This document shows, piece after piece, positions 18,984 through 28,412 of a stretch of 64,000 bases of DNA. The notes beneath the pieces were generated by a model that ran no database searches, was not told the DNA's origin, and was given only the letters and a program-made list of their open reading frames with translations. A program made the translations under genes and the position numbers. The number at the start of each line of letters is the position of its first letter. The stretch's first letter is position 1. The DNA comes from Clarireedia homoeocarpa (Eukaryota > Ascomycota > Leotiomycetes > Helotiales > Rutstroemiaceae), in NCBI GenBank assembly GCA_001465935.1, contig LNKV01000007.1, forward strand, positions 930,001-994,000, written 5' to 3'.

Positions 18984-21416
18984 CTAATGCCACAGATTCT
19001 TCTGCCTCAACTCCGGACTATTTGGCTCCGTAGCACTCTTCCTTACCTCTGCTTTTCGCTGCTTGGAAACCTCTAGTGAGGAAACCATCGATGGGGAATA
19101 GCTGAATCTCTCGGTAGGTCCATGTCTTAGAAAGGATGGACTAGTTGCTAGAACGCGATCTGTACCAGGAGTGATTGGTTGAGTGCTGGAGAAGCAATCA
19201 ACTTCTCTCTGGCCAGTATGACTGCTACCATTAATGAATCCCGAAGCTTCAAGTTCGGGACTACTCTCGTCTGTATGAGAATCAATGTCCACATCTGAGC
19301 TAGGCGGGGACATTGTTGTTTCGCCAGTCGAAGATGCATCGGCGACTTGAAGCAGACCTTTTGATAAATCCGGAAGTCTGAACTCATGATTATCTCTTCC
19401 TAGTCTTGATGTTCTATATAGTGTGTTCTGTGCAGCGTGAGGATCGGCAATTTTTCCTTGCGGCTGAGTCCAATGCGGTACATACAACATGCTGCTTGAT
19501 GTTCTGATTGGCGGTCTGGAAGAGCTTTTGCGTATTCTGAGTTCTTCATCCGAATCATTGTCATCATTTTGAGAACTTCGTGATAGGCTTCCACTATTAG
19601 TCCGCTTCCTGCCGGTCCTCTTTAGAGTTGGTACATCGCCAGTAGTTCTTAGTCGCCGCAAATCTACTTGGCTGGGGCTAAAGACGACCCTTGCTCTTAG
19701 TTTCTGTACCGCAACATCTAGTTCTAGCTCAACGGCGCAGTGATTTCGAACGCGACTCAACTTAGGCCATGTGGCTCGTTCCCCACAGAGAGATGCTTGT
19801 ATCATGAATTGAGTAGTCGGATTCTTCAGTATCCTGGGGAAATCTTTGTAATCGATTTCTGGTAAAATTGTGATATCACCCGAGTACTTTTGGCTCAAGA
19901 TGGACTTGCACTTCGTAACGAGATTTGGAAAGATGCCCAGTTCAGCCAAGACCTGCAGTCGGTGCAACGCCTCGTCTTTTGCGAGATTCGTGAGTTTGTA
20001 CACCCAACCGGGTCCTGTGTTACCTTCTTTCTGCGCATCTTTTCTGATCGTTTCTTCGTCCTTTGCAATGAATGGTATGACATGAGGATTGACTTGGGAT
20101 ACGATGAAATGATTTACGTTGAACATCTCCGCGAGTCGAGTCATAGGTAAATCATTATCGACACTGCCGTCAATCCATTTCTGGGGTGTTGGATTCCAAG
20201 GTGTACTCTCCCCAGTTATGGGATTCTTTACGAGAAGTTCCGCTGCGGAGAAGAGCAGAGGAACCGAGCAGGATGCAGCGACCGCAGACCAAATCATAAC
20301 GTTTGGAGCAGTGACATAGTTGAGAAGTCGTGGCAATTCGTAGACGGAAGCGGAAGAGACACAAATATTAAGAATCCGCCGAGAGCGGTTATAAGCTTCC
20401 TGAAATGTCATATCTCCGAGAAGCGCCCTCATCACTCTTGTCAGATGTTTGATATCAATCCATGCCCCCTCAGTCAACAGTCGTCGAAGTCGTTCTAGGA
20501 CGCCGTCTTCCCTACCGTCTTCTTCGAACACCGCCAGATCCCCGTATGGAAACTCCTTCAGCACTTGTGGAATCTCCTCGTCAGTTCTCGTGCACAGTAC
20601 CGCACACACTATACTTCCTGCAGAAGCACCCGAGATAATTCTTGGCAATAGATGCGCCTCGAACAGTGCCTTTAATACTCCAATATGGTTCATTCCGAAC
20701 GTTGCTCCTCCACTCAGTAATAGTGCACTTCTCCCAAAAGCTTGTCTGGCGTAGACGACTTGTTCCAGTATATCTTTCGTTTCGAGCCCGTCCGGCAGCG
20801 CATACTTGCTTGTCTCGACTAATGCGCGTATTGTGTCCAACGTCGAATCAATATACTTCTCAATCGCATCTTTCGTCCCAATGTGACTGTGTTTGTATAA
20901 CCTAATGTTTCCCATGCCCCCCAAATCTCTCGACAGTGATGTGCGGACTAGATTAAGCATTCTTTTAATATCGCAATTAATTCTTGCATCATCCATTTGT
21001 TTTGTCCTTGCCTCAATCAGCGCAGCGTCGAAGTCCGGCGACGAGGAATCACGTTTCCATGCTTCATTGTTCTCGAGAACGTCTAATTCGCTGGCGGCAA
21101 CTCTCCATGCTTCCATCGTCTCTGCATTCTTCATCCTCAGCTCCAATATTTGTCTTCTCTCCTCCTTCTTGCATAACGCAAGCCGTTCTTCGTCCGTCAA
21201 CCCATCTCGCGCATGTTGTACCTTGTTGTTGATGATATCCGCACCCGTCCTCAATATCTTCGTCGCTGGCCGTAATAAACTCCACGAAGAGCTCGATACA
21301 TTTTTTACCTCGTCATATCCGTATTCGCTGGGTGGGGCAGCAGACGCAAGAAGGTGTTTATGGTTATTGACTGCACAAAACTGGGAAGTAGGCTCCTGAA
21401 GGTACTCTAACAACAT
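18984..21416 (-). CDS. Patatin-type triacylglycerol lipase, Tgl3/4/5-like
   Basis: A single uninterrupted frame of 810 aa. The N-terminal DUF3336-like helical region (about 60-220) leads into the patatin fold: oxyanion-hole loop LLLSGGATFGMNHIGVL at about 232-248, nucleophile elbow GASAG at about 263-267 (catalytic Ser 265) and the DG of WIDGSVDNDLP with catalytic Asp at about 416. All three elements are intact. The last 250 residues are disordered and Ser-rich (RKRTNSGSLSRSSQNDDNDSDEE). Yeast members are lipid-droplet triacylglycerol lipases, and Tgl4 also has lysophospholipid acyltransferase activity. Which paralogue this matches cannot be told by eye. A short upstream exon on the minus strand (21.4-21.7 kb) is possible but I see no support for it. 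Confidence 0.92.
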   Translation of the reverse strand: MLLEYLQEPTSQFCAVNNHKHLLASAAPPSEYGYDEVKNVSSSSWSLLRPATKILRTGADIINNKVQHARDGLTDEERLALCKKEERRQILELRMKNAETMEAWRVAASELDVLENNEAWKRDSSSPDFDAALIEARTKQMDDARINCDIKRMLNLVRTSLSRDLGGMGNIRLYKHSHIGTKDAIEKYIDSTLDTIRALVETSKYALPDGLETKDILEQVVYARQAFGRSALLLSGGATFGMNHIGVLKALFEAHLLPRIISGASAGSIVCAVLCTRTDEEIPQVLKEFPYGDLAVFEEDGREDGVLERLRRLLTEGAWIDIKHLTRVMRALLGDMTFQEAYNRSRRILNICVSSASVYELPRLLNYVTAPNVMIWSAVAASCSVPLLFSAAELLVKNPITGESTPWNPTPQKWIDGSVDNDLPMTRLAEMFNVNHFIVSQVNPHVIPFIAKDEETIRKDAQKEGNTGPGWVYKLTNLAKDEALHRLQVLAELGIFPNLVTKCKSILSQKYSGDITILPEIDYKDFPRILKNPTTQFMIQASLCGERATWPKLSRVRNHCAVELELDVAVQKLRARVVFSPSQVDLRRLRTTGDVPTLKRTGRKRTNSGSLSRSSQNDDNDSDEELRIRKSSSRPPIRTSSSMLYVPHWTQPQGKIADPHAAQNTLYRTSRLGRDNHEFRLPDLSKGLLQVADASSTGETTMSPPSSDVDIDSHTDESSPELEASGFINGSSHTGQREVDCFSSTQPITPGTDRVLATSPSFLRHGPTERFSYSPSMVSSLEVSKQRKAEVRKSATEPNSPELRQKNLWH

Positions 21417-22464
21417 TTTCCCTGCGCGCCATCCGAGACGAGTTTACTGTATGCTACTGTGGCAGCAACTTTGGGACGTTCTCGTTCTTGTAACGATATA
21501 TATTCCTGGGATTCCGGAAATGTCGATACGTAAAATGGTACTATAGTCCAATAGCTTTGTCTGTGACCGATAGTTGGTTGCGGGCTCTTTTCCTCTCCGT
21601 TCCGAGCAAACGTCACAAGAGCGGGTTTCCTCAGCGCGGATCCATATGCGATAGTAAAACAAGGAAAATTATGAGCAAAGGCCAACTAAAGTCAAGTATT
21701 TTAACACAGATGATACGGAAGGTGCGTACGAGTTCAACGACGTAGATATACTCCAGGTATATCTGGGGGTGGGATGAATAGAATTCAATTGTTTGGTTGA
21801 TTTCCTTTGTGAAGTTTTCAACAACTGAGCACAGCAGATTATCTTTGTTGTACTATGTAACTCACCTACGAACTACAGTACGTACCTCACGTTAGACACA
21901 AGCATGGCGCATAGCACGGTTATGCTAGTTATCGAGCCTATGTAAAGTATGCACCGAATCCGAGTCCAACCAATAACATCTCAATACATTTGCTTCCCCA
22001 CAACATTAACCCTTGAAGGACCGACGCATGACGACTTTGGAAATTGGGGGGAGATACTTCGTACATCATGTGGTACTCAAGACTTTTATGGAGCGCATTG
22101 ATGTGTACGAAGTATGCGGGTGAAATAGAAAATGCGGAGGAAGTGCCCCTTTTGGTGAGAAACCGGGGTATCGCAGCAGTTTGGAGATATCAGTAGCCGC
22201 ACCTCCCGCTGCTTACAAACGATGCAATAACCGTCAAGGACTCTACAAGTACAGCCAAGAGGTTGCCAGCTACGTGGATGGATCTTTCCATCCGCCATCT
22301 ACTATGTCTTGCATGCATGAAAGAACTGCATGGACGGATTGGAGAATTCGCATGTTTGATCCACGGTTTCTCTATCAGTATTCATTCTGCCATCCATCAA
22401 ACCACATTCTCATAAGGCCGACTGCTGCATAGATCTGTGAACTCAACACTCACACGATCGAGAA
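21417..22464. other. Intergenic region upstream of the lipase gene
   Basis: Contains the lipase promoter. No gene supported; open frames are short and without motifs. Confidence 0.45.
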
Positions 22465-22626
22465 TCATCTTGGCGGCACGAGTCGTGGTGGACGCGAGTT
22501 GTTGGGCAGGTACTCGAGTAGTTCCAAAGCAGAGTCATCCAGTTCCTCGACGACCGGAAAATACTTGAATCGGATCTTATCTCTCAGCTGCACAAGCCTC
22601 AGGTGATCATTTCCAGTCGAGCCAGT
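22465..22626 (-). pseudogene. Lone exon-like open segment, probable gene remnant
   Basis: On the minus strand a 54-codon stretch, from just after a CACTAG acceptor-like site to a TGA, reads TGSTGNDHLRLVQLRDKI, then RFKYFPVVEELDDSALELL and EYLPNNSRPPRLVPPR. The composition (balanced charged and hydrophobic residues, helical patterning, proline-rich end) looks coding, but I see no partner exons in the 330 bp between it and the xanA stop. I do not recognise the family. It could be the last exon of a deleted gene, a short 3' gene, or chance. Confidence 0.3.
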
Positions 22627-22958
22627 CTAGTGTCAAAGTCTGCACAGTATTAATAATGTCTCAGTTGTGGTGAGACAACTGTACTGGGTATACACGAAGC
22701 ATGTGAAAAAGAATGAGCCCAACTCGTTCGTTGTATCCAACGACATGTTCGTATTTTATCCATTCTACAGACTATGTAACCAAAGCAGAAAAGGGTATAC
22801 GCTTTGTTACGTTCAAACGCCGAGTTCCTCCCAACATGATAGAGGCTTAGATACGTCGAAAACGCCGAGTTCGTAACCAAATCTCGAAAAACACCAAAAG
22901 TTCAACCCCAGCTGATCAACTCCAACTAAACCAGTATTTCTCCATATACCACTCGAAT
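22627..22958. other. Intergenic, downstream of xanA
   Basis: 3' flank of the xanthine dioxygenase gene. Nothing recognisable in it. Confidence 0.4.
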
Positions 22959-24196
22959 CTAGTAAATTTTGCCATCGGGTCCCATAACTCCCTCCGACGC
23001 GGCCATGTTGCATTGCCTGAAGAGTCGCTTCTCCTCTGGAGAGAATGCACCAACAACAGAGTGCAAGACTCCCTGGTTATTGAACAAGACGAGGTCGCCC
23101 TCAACCCAATCGTGGGGATACACGTATTGAGGGCTGATAGCTGGTCGTTGCAAGCGATAAACCAGGTCTCTTACTTCATTCAGATCAGTTATGATCTCGC
23201 CATTTGGCAGGTGGATTGCCTTGATAGCACTGGGGTGGATTTGAAGGGCCAAGTTTCCTGTGACGGGGTTCTTCCAGCACATAGGTAGGATCTTGATATC
23301 CTTCTCGTCGATTGGTGGAAGCTCAGATGCAGGTAGTTCTGCACCTTCCGAGACCATGCCAAGACCAGTGGAGTGGGATCGTGCAGGAGACATCCAGATG
23401 TATGGGTGAGGAGCATATTCAACCTTGGCATTGCGGACGAACTCCTTGTCTTCTTCGCTCAACAAATTGTACATGTTCTGACCGGAAACAAATGCTGTAG
23501 TACCCAGAGGGACATCGAGCTCTTCGCCGCTGTCGTCGTCGTAGCGGAGAGTTTGGCGTCGGCCAGCTGGAACTTGGACGGCCATGAGAGAGGTAACTTT
23601 GGGTGGGTTGAGTGCGTACAATGCGGCCTGGTTATTCAAGTCAGCATTGAACAATCAAGTCAAGAAAAGCACGAGAGCATACATCAATGTGCCATCTGTA
23701 GAAGCGGGTGAAAGCCAGATCATCTTCCTCGGGAATGGCAGTCTTGTGAAATACGGAATGGTGAGGGTGTTTGAGAGTGATATTCTTTAGGCCTTCGTAC
23801 TCTTCATAGAATCCGTTGCCGATAACTTGAACTTGAGGTTGATAAGAGATCGTCTTCAAGTCTGGATGGAGAACAGATCTCTTGGCATCGAGAGTCGTGC
23901 CATGTCCGTAGTTATCTGTAAAGGGGGCTGTTAGTCTTGGCTTGAAGGTTTGCCGTGGCGGAGAACATACCAGATGCGGGATCGAATCTGCGAGTAAGCT
24001 CATATTGGGCTTTGGGAGAAAGGCCATTCTGGTTCTTCAAGACCACCACGTGAGAGTTGTATAGAGCATTTCGGATGACTTCGAAGTCACTATCAGTGAG
24101 CTTCTCAAGATCGACATTTTCGATTTGCACACCAAAATCGACAGCCGAGTTTGATGGTACTGGGATGGGTTTAATCTCCAAAGTTTTGACAGCCAT
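22959..24196 (-). CDS. xanA: Alpha-ketoglutarate-dependent xanthine dioxygenase (TauD family)
   Basis: Exons 24196-23971, 23915-23683 and 23627-22959 join in frame to 375 aa. The protein is a TauD/TfdA Fe(II)/2-oxoglutarate enzyme with the iron-binding HxD at H151/D153 (YRWHID) and the distal His at about 342 (GVLHSVVGAF). The body matches the fungal XanA type closely: ALYALNPPKVTSLMAVQVP, RYDDDSGEELDVPLGTTAFVSG, VEYAPHPYIWMSPARS and LQRPAISPQYVYPHDW. XanA hydroxylates xanthine to uric acid with 2-oxoglutarate and O2, an alternative to the molybdenum enzyme in purine use. Start chosen as MAVKTLEI; an in-frame upstream ATG would add a low-quality extension. The HID|AAL exon junction falls exactly at the metal motif. 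Family is firm; XanA over another TauD is very likely. Confidence 0.9.
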
Positions 24197-24794
24197 TGTG
24201 TATGCTAAATGTGATGAGAGTCGGCTTGTAATTTGAGGGATTTTGCCGCGCGGTGTTTCTACTTGGATTTGAGACTCACGGCGGGGTTCACGATATATAT
24301 ACATTTATCAGCTGAAATAGCGAGGAGGCCCAACGGACAGGACCGACTTATCCGTGCGAAAGGCCTCGACAGACAGTGGGATTCCGAGCCCCAAAGCTCG
24401 AGCGCACATCTCCGACCTACAATTACAAAGGACGATAACATCTAGGGCATTGCATCTCCGTCTATGCATAAGATATCTATCGGACCAAGATAAGAAAGCT
24501 TTGTTTGCCACGGCAGGCGTTTTAGTGTGACCGGAGCTCGCCTGAACTCAAGGAAATTGGTGGAATTATTACAAACTTCCCAAAAACATCAACACCCACG
24601 AACTTTGCATTCTTTGGGACACGGCGAAACGTTCAACATCTAACAAGAATTGAAGGTCAAATTATGGAATTGTTTTGGGATGACCTGAGAATCCACAGAT
24701 GGAGAGGCCCCACCAGCACCCAAACATACAACTTTCTACCTTCCTAAAGTCGACACAATCACGATCCAGTCTCCACAGAGATAATACCTAGCAC
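24197..24794. other. Intergenic, xanA promoter side
   Basis: Holds the xanA promoter (read leftward), with a TATA-like TATATATACA at 24293-24303, and the 3' flank of the regulator-like gene. No GATA or UaY site pattern was clear enough to name. Confidence 0.4.
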
Positions 24795-26033
24795 TCAAGA
24801 TGCACTTACAGCATAGCTACCGAGCAAAGCAAAGACCTTCCAAATATGGATGTCGGTTCTATTTTCGAGAATCTGGGCAACGACTTTCGCATTTCGAGTA
24901 CGAAAGTGATCGCCTATATAGTGCAACTGGTCAATGACCCATGGTTTGAGTTCTACTCGACATCTTGCGGCGACGTAAAGCGGGAATATGATGGCATAGC
25001 AGTCTGATTGGTGATTAGGGTCATGAATATGTTCCTTCTTACGAAAGCCATCGTGGTTCGCAAGTGGCACTCTCAAACGAGCTGGGCCATCACAATCAGT
25101 ATACTGCGGGACAGAAGCACATATCATACCCGTCAAAGTTCTGATATTGTTGTGGGCGATCTCTATCGATCCGTAATCTTTAGGTAAAGATTGCGCATGC
25201 TTGATCAAGAACTCGTTGAGAAGTATTCTCATAACACAGATCATGTTTCGTGCCTGGCAAACCTTCGCGTCACCATAGACATTAAAGTTGGAATCGAGAG
25301 ATCTTGGAGACGGACGATCCAATTTTTCAATTGAAAATTGCCATCGAGGTGGCAAGTTGAGCTCAAATTCTTGGAACTCTTCGTCAAGTTTTGAAGCCAA
25401 ATAAATGCATTCGTCGCTGGGCAGCAGGCCGTTCGTGATGTTGACCCAAAGCTCTGCATATTGTGCCATTAGATTGGAAAATCGCAAGTTGACGTCTTGA
25501 GCACCTAGCCGTCTTTCGATATAAGCTTGAAGTGTGTATAGGCTGTCTGGCAATGATGATTCACTGGCAATGCAGCTCATAATGCAGTAGGTGCTGACAC
25601 GCATCAGCATGGATACTTCAGACGTGGTCATGAATTGTTCCAGGCCTCGAGCTTTCACAAGAGCCAGAGCACCGTTGACATGACTTCTCCAAAATATATC
25701 ACTCCGTGGTTCACTGTTTGTCATCTTCTCGAAAAGGTCTAGTAGGAGTGAGGTCATCAATGTGGTATCTTTCTTTGCGGTTCCAGGAGATCTCATCGCT
25801 TTGTTAGTCAATCGTAAGGCCGAGACATATTTTTCCCTGGCCATCGATAGAGTCGAATCCGGGTAAACTTTGTGCCAGTAAAAGGCTAAGCTACAGGCCT
25901 CAATCGCTAGCTCTAGATGTTTTGGGGCATCTGCCGAGTAATGATGGTATGGATTGAGGAATACCCAACACCTGGAGGTGACATAGTAGGCGAAGAATAT
26001 CTCGCGAGCATTCTGACTCGTGGGTGATGGCAT
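24795..26033 (-). CDS. Fungal-specific transcription factor domain protein lacking a visible Zn2Cys6 cluster
   Basis: A 412-aa open frame that matches the middle-homology region of Zn2Cys6 regulators (Fungal_trans_2/DUF3468 type): REIFFAYYVTSRCWVFLNPYHH, ALRLTNKAMRSPGTAKKDTTLMTSLLLDLFE, DIFWRSHVNGALALVKARGLEQF and FPLYVAARCRVELKPWVIDQL. No C-x2-C-x6-C zinc cluster is readable on the minus strand between here and the SDR gene at 26844. A short frame at 26290-26075 reads as a plausible first exon (LPPSIEIRIYLGSSAKF), but its only donor (ATC-GTAAGG at 26066) leaves the wrong phase. The 3' end GSYA-VSAS contains a GTAAGT donor, so a last exon may be missing from this model. It is either a regulator without DNA-binding domain or a 5'-truncated gene. 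Confidence 0.7.
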   Translation of the reverse strand: MPSPTSQNAREIFFAYYVTSRCWVFLNPYHHYSADAPKHLELAIEACSLAFYWHKVYPDSTLSMAREKYVSALRLTNKAMRSPGTAKKDTTLMTSLLLDLFEKMTNSEPRSDIFWRSHVNGALALVKARGLEQFMTTSEVSMLMRVSTYCIMSCIASESSLPDSLYTLQAYIERRLGAQDVNLRFSNLMAQYAELWVNITNGLLPSDECIYLASKLDEEFQEFELNLPPRWQFSIEKLDRPSPRSLDSNFNVYGDAKVCQARNMICVMRILLNEFLIKHAQSLPKDYGSIEIAHNNIRTLTGMICASVPQYTDCDGPARLRVPLANHDGFRKKEHIHDPNHQSDCYAIIFPLYVAARCRVELKPWVIDQLHYIGDHFRTRNAKVVAQILENRTDIHIWKVFALLGSYAVSAS

Positions 26034-26843
26034 AGGAATGATTTCTATTCGAGATACGTTTTTCGTGGCCTTCCTTACGATGGACTGGCTTTCGTTCCTG
26101 ATTCGAAGTTCGCTCGCATCACGATATCCGGAGCATGATTCATTTGCTCTAACACACTGTCCACAAGGCCCAGCGCGAATTTCGCACTAGATCCCAGATA
26201 AATTCTGATTTCGATCGAGGGAGGAAGTATGCGAACCCACCTTTGCTCTTCTTGCTCTGCACCTCTGACACCCCTTTGAAGGTTTGCCACGGAATGCCAT
26301 GAAGGACGTTCAATGTAGACACTAGATCGAAAACCAGGAAACGATGAAAATTTGTATCGTTATGTGGCCAAGAATTTTCGTGTCTTGATTCATGGTCTCT
26401 TGGGTGTACCTCGAAAGAGATGTTGATTGATTTAAGAAGAGATGCACCGTCAGACTATACCGCATATGGCATGCATTTCGAAAATAAGCTCGATAATCAT
26501 GCGCGCTGACATCCGCCTGGTTAACCACTCTAAACCTTGCGGACTGCTCCAAAAGCCTCATTGACGCCAATTGTGAGATATCTACAAATTCAGTATGCAA
26601 TTCGAAGCTCGCTGATGATAATGGATGTTTTGGCGACCTACCGCATTGCTGCGTATGGCATACTGATCGAAATTGAGTCTTCTCCCTGACCACCGCGGAC
26701 ATACCATAAGACCGACTAGCACTTATAAATATTGAGATGTTCTGCTTGCATTCTCTGACTCTGTTTTGAGATTCCTAGGACGCCAATGCGAAAGCAAGGT
26801 AGCGCGAAGTCACAGCAAAAACATACCTACCCTACAAACCACC
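26034..26843. other. Divergent region between regulator-like gene and SDR gene
   Basis: About 800 bp between outward-reading genes. It may include a degraded 5' part of the regulator (see that entry). Minus-strand frames of 70-126 codons are present but show no zinc-binding cysteines. Confidence 0.4.
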
Positions 26844-27904
26844 ATGTCCCTCTTAGCAGCCTTCATCTACCGCCAGTTCATACATTACCCGCCTAAACCC
26901 ACTGCGAGTTTCGCGGGCCAGACGGTCATAGTTACTGGCTCAAGCTCGGGCCTAGGTTTGGAAGCCTGTCGATCAATGATCCTACTTGGAGCTGCGCAAG
27001 TCATTATTGCCTGTCGAAATATCGAAAAGGGGAAGAGTGCGGCCCTGAGAATTCAATCCGGAACATCGTGCTCCCCCAGCGCCCTTCAGGTATGGAAGCT
27101 TGACCTTAGCTCTTATACCTCTGTCAAGGAATTCTCCGAGAGGGTCAAAAGAGCGCTGCCTCGACTCGATGTTGTTATCGCCAACGCCGGAATTTTGAAG
27201 ACCAGGTTTCATAAAACGGAAGATGATGAAGAGACAATCACTACAAACGTGATTTCCATGTCTCTGCTTGCATTTCTACTTCATTCGAAATTGACTGAGA
27301 CGGCGCAAAAATTCAATACAAAGACTCACTTTACAGTCACCGGCTCGGAACTCTACGAGTTTGCCAAATTCAAGGAACGCGACGCACCCAATGGGCAGTT
27401 GTTTGCAACGCTTGCCGACAAAGATAAAGCGGTTATGTCCGACCGCTACAATGTTTCGAAGCTGCTCGCGATATTCGTTGTGAAGAAACTTGCTGCCTTG
27501 TTGCTAGTCGGTTCCAGTGGTGTCATTGTTAATTGCGTAGCTCCTGGGTGAGTTTCCTGCCCCCTTTTATCGCATTTGCATTTGCGCCGGCTCAACGGTT
27601 AATTCTCTGTCTTGCAAACAGATTTTGCCAAAGCGAGCTTGGTAGAGAGTACGACAGTCTTGTCGCACGTGTATTCACCAGGATTCTCGGCCGTCCGACT
27701 GAGGTCGGGGCACGCACCTTGGTTTATGGTGCAAGTGCTGGATCGGAGTCGCATGGACAATACTTACCGGATTGCAAGATGAAGTTGACAGCCGGCTTGA
27801 CCAAGGGAGACGCTGGAGCCGAGTTGCAAGAAAGAGTGTGGCAAGAGTTGCGACGGAAACTCGAGGCAATCCAGCAGGGTATCACGACCTTATCTGATCC
27901 TTGA
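26844..27904 (+). CDS. Short-chain dehydrogenase/reductase (retinol dehydrogenase/WWOX-like)
   Basis: Exons 26844-27547 and 27622-27904 (phase 2) give 328 aa. Classical SDR features: cofactor loop VTGSSSGLGLEA (TGxxxGxG) at about residue 32, VWKLDLSSYTSV, the NAG motif VVIANAGILKTRF, a Ser in TVTGSELYEF and the active-site YNVSK (YxxxK). NADP(H) use is suggested by the Arg in IIACRNIEKG. The intron lies just after NCVAPG, and the second exon starts with FCQSEL, the usual place of a substrate-loop transition. A hydrophobic N-terminus (MSLLAAFIYRQFI) could anchor it to membranes. Substrate unknown. It is head-to-head with the regulator-like gene, an arrangement often seen in small catabolic or biosynthetic gene pairs. 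Confidence 0.9.
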
Positions 27905-28412
27905 CATCGTCTCATGGCTGTTGTAACCAGTGTAGTCCATGCCAATGTCGATGTCGATGATGTTTCCTATGTTATCTACTTAACTCAATCTGAATTTCAT
28001 CATTTCCCCGTCATTTAATTTATTCTTCCCAATGGTTGAGTCCCAGTCCCCAGTCCAACTTCAGCTCCCAATCTTCACTTTCATTTTCTACGGTCCCGAA
28101 CGAATTTACTTTCCATAATATGTCATGTCATATATCATATATCATATATCTCATTGTCATTGCCATTGGCTAATTACTGAATTCCCACCACGTGCAAGCT
28201 ATCTCATTCTATTATTTTATGCTATATATCATTTTATCGCCGTCATCCATCTTCCCCCTCAAGGTCTATCGCACTTCTGTTCTTTCGACAAACTTCTCAA
28301 TCAGGCCAATCATAATTGGCTTTTGATAGCAACTTAGAGATATTTGGTTGGTGATTCGTCACGCTTGGAAGTTCATGCAGACTATGAGTCAAACCTCTTG
28401 TAGTACGGATCC
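27905..28412. other. Convergent 3' region with ATATC-rich microsatellite
   Basis: Joint 3' flank of the SDR and coiled-coil genes. A short ATATCAT repeat (GTCATATATCATATATCATATATC) runs at about 28127-28150. Nothing else. Confidence 0.5.
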
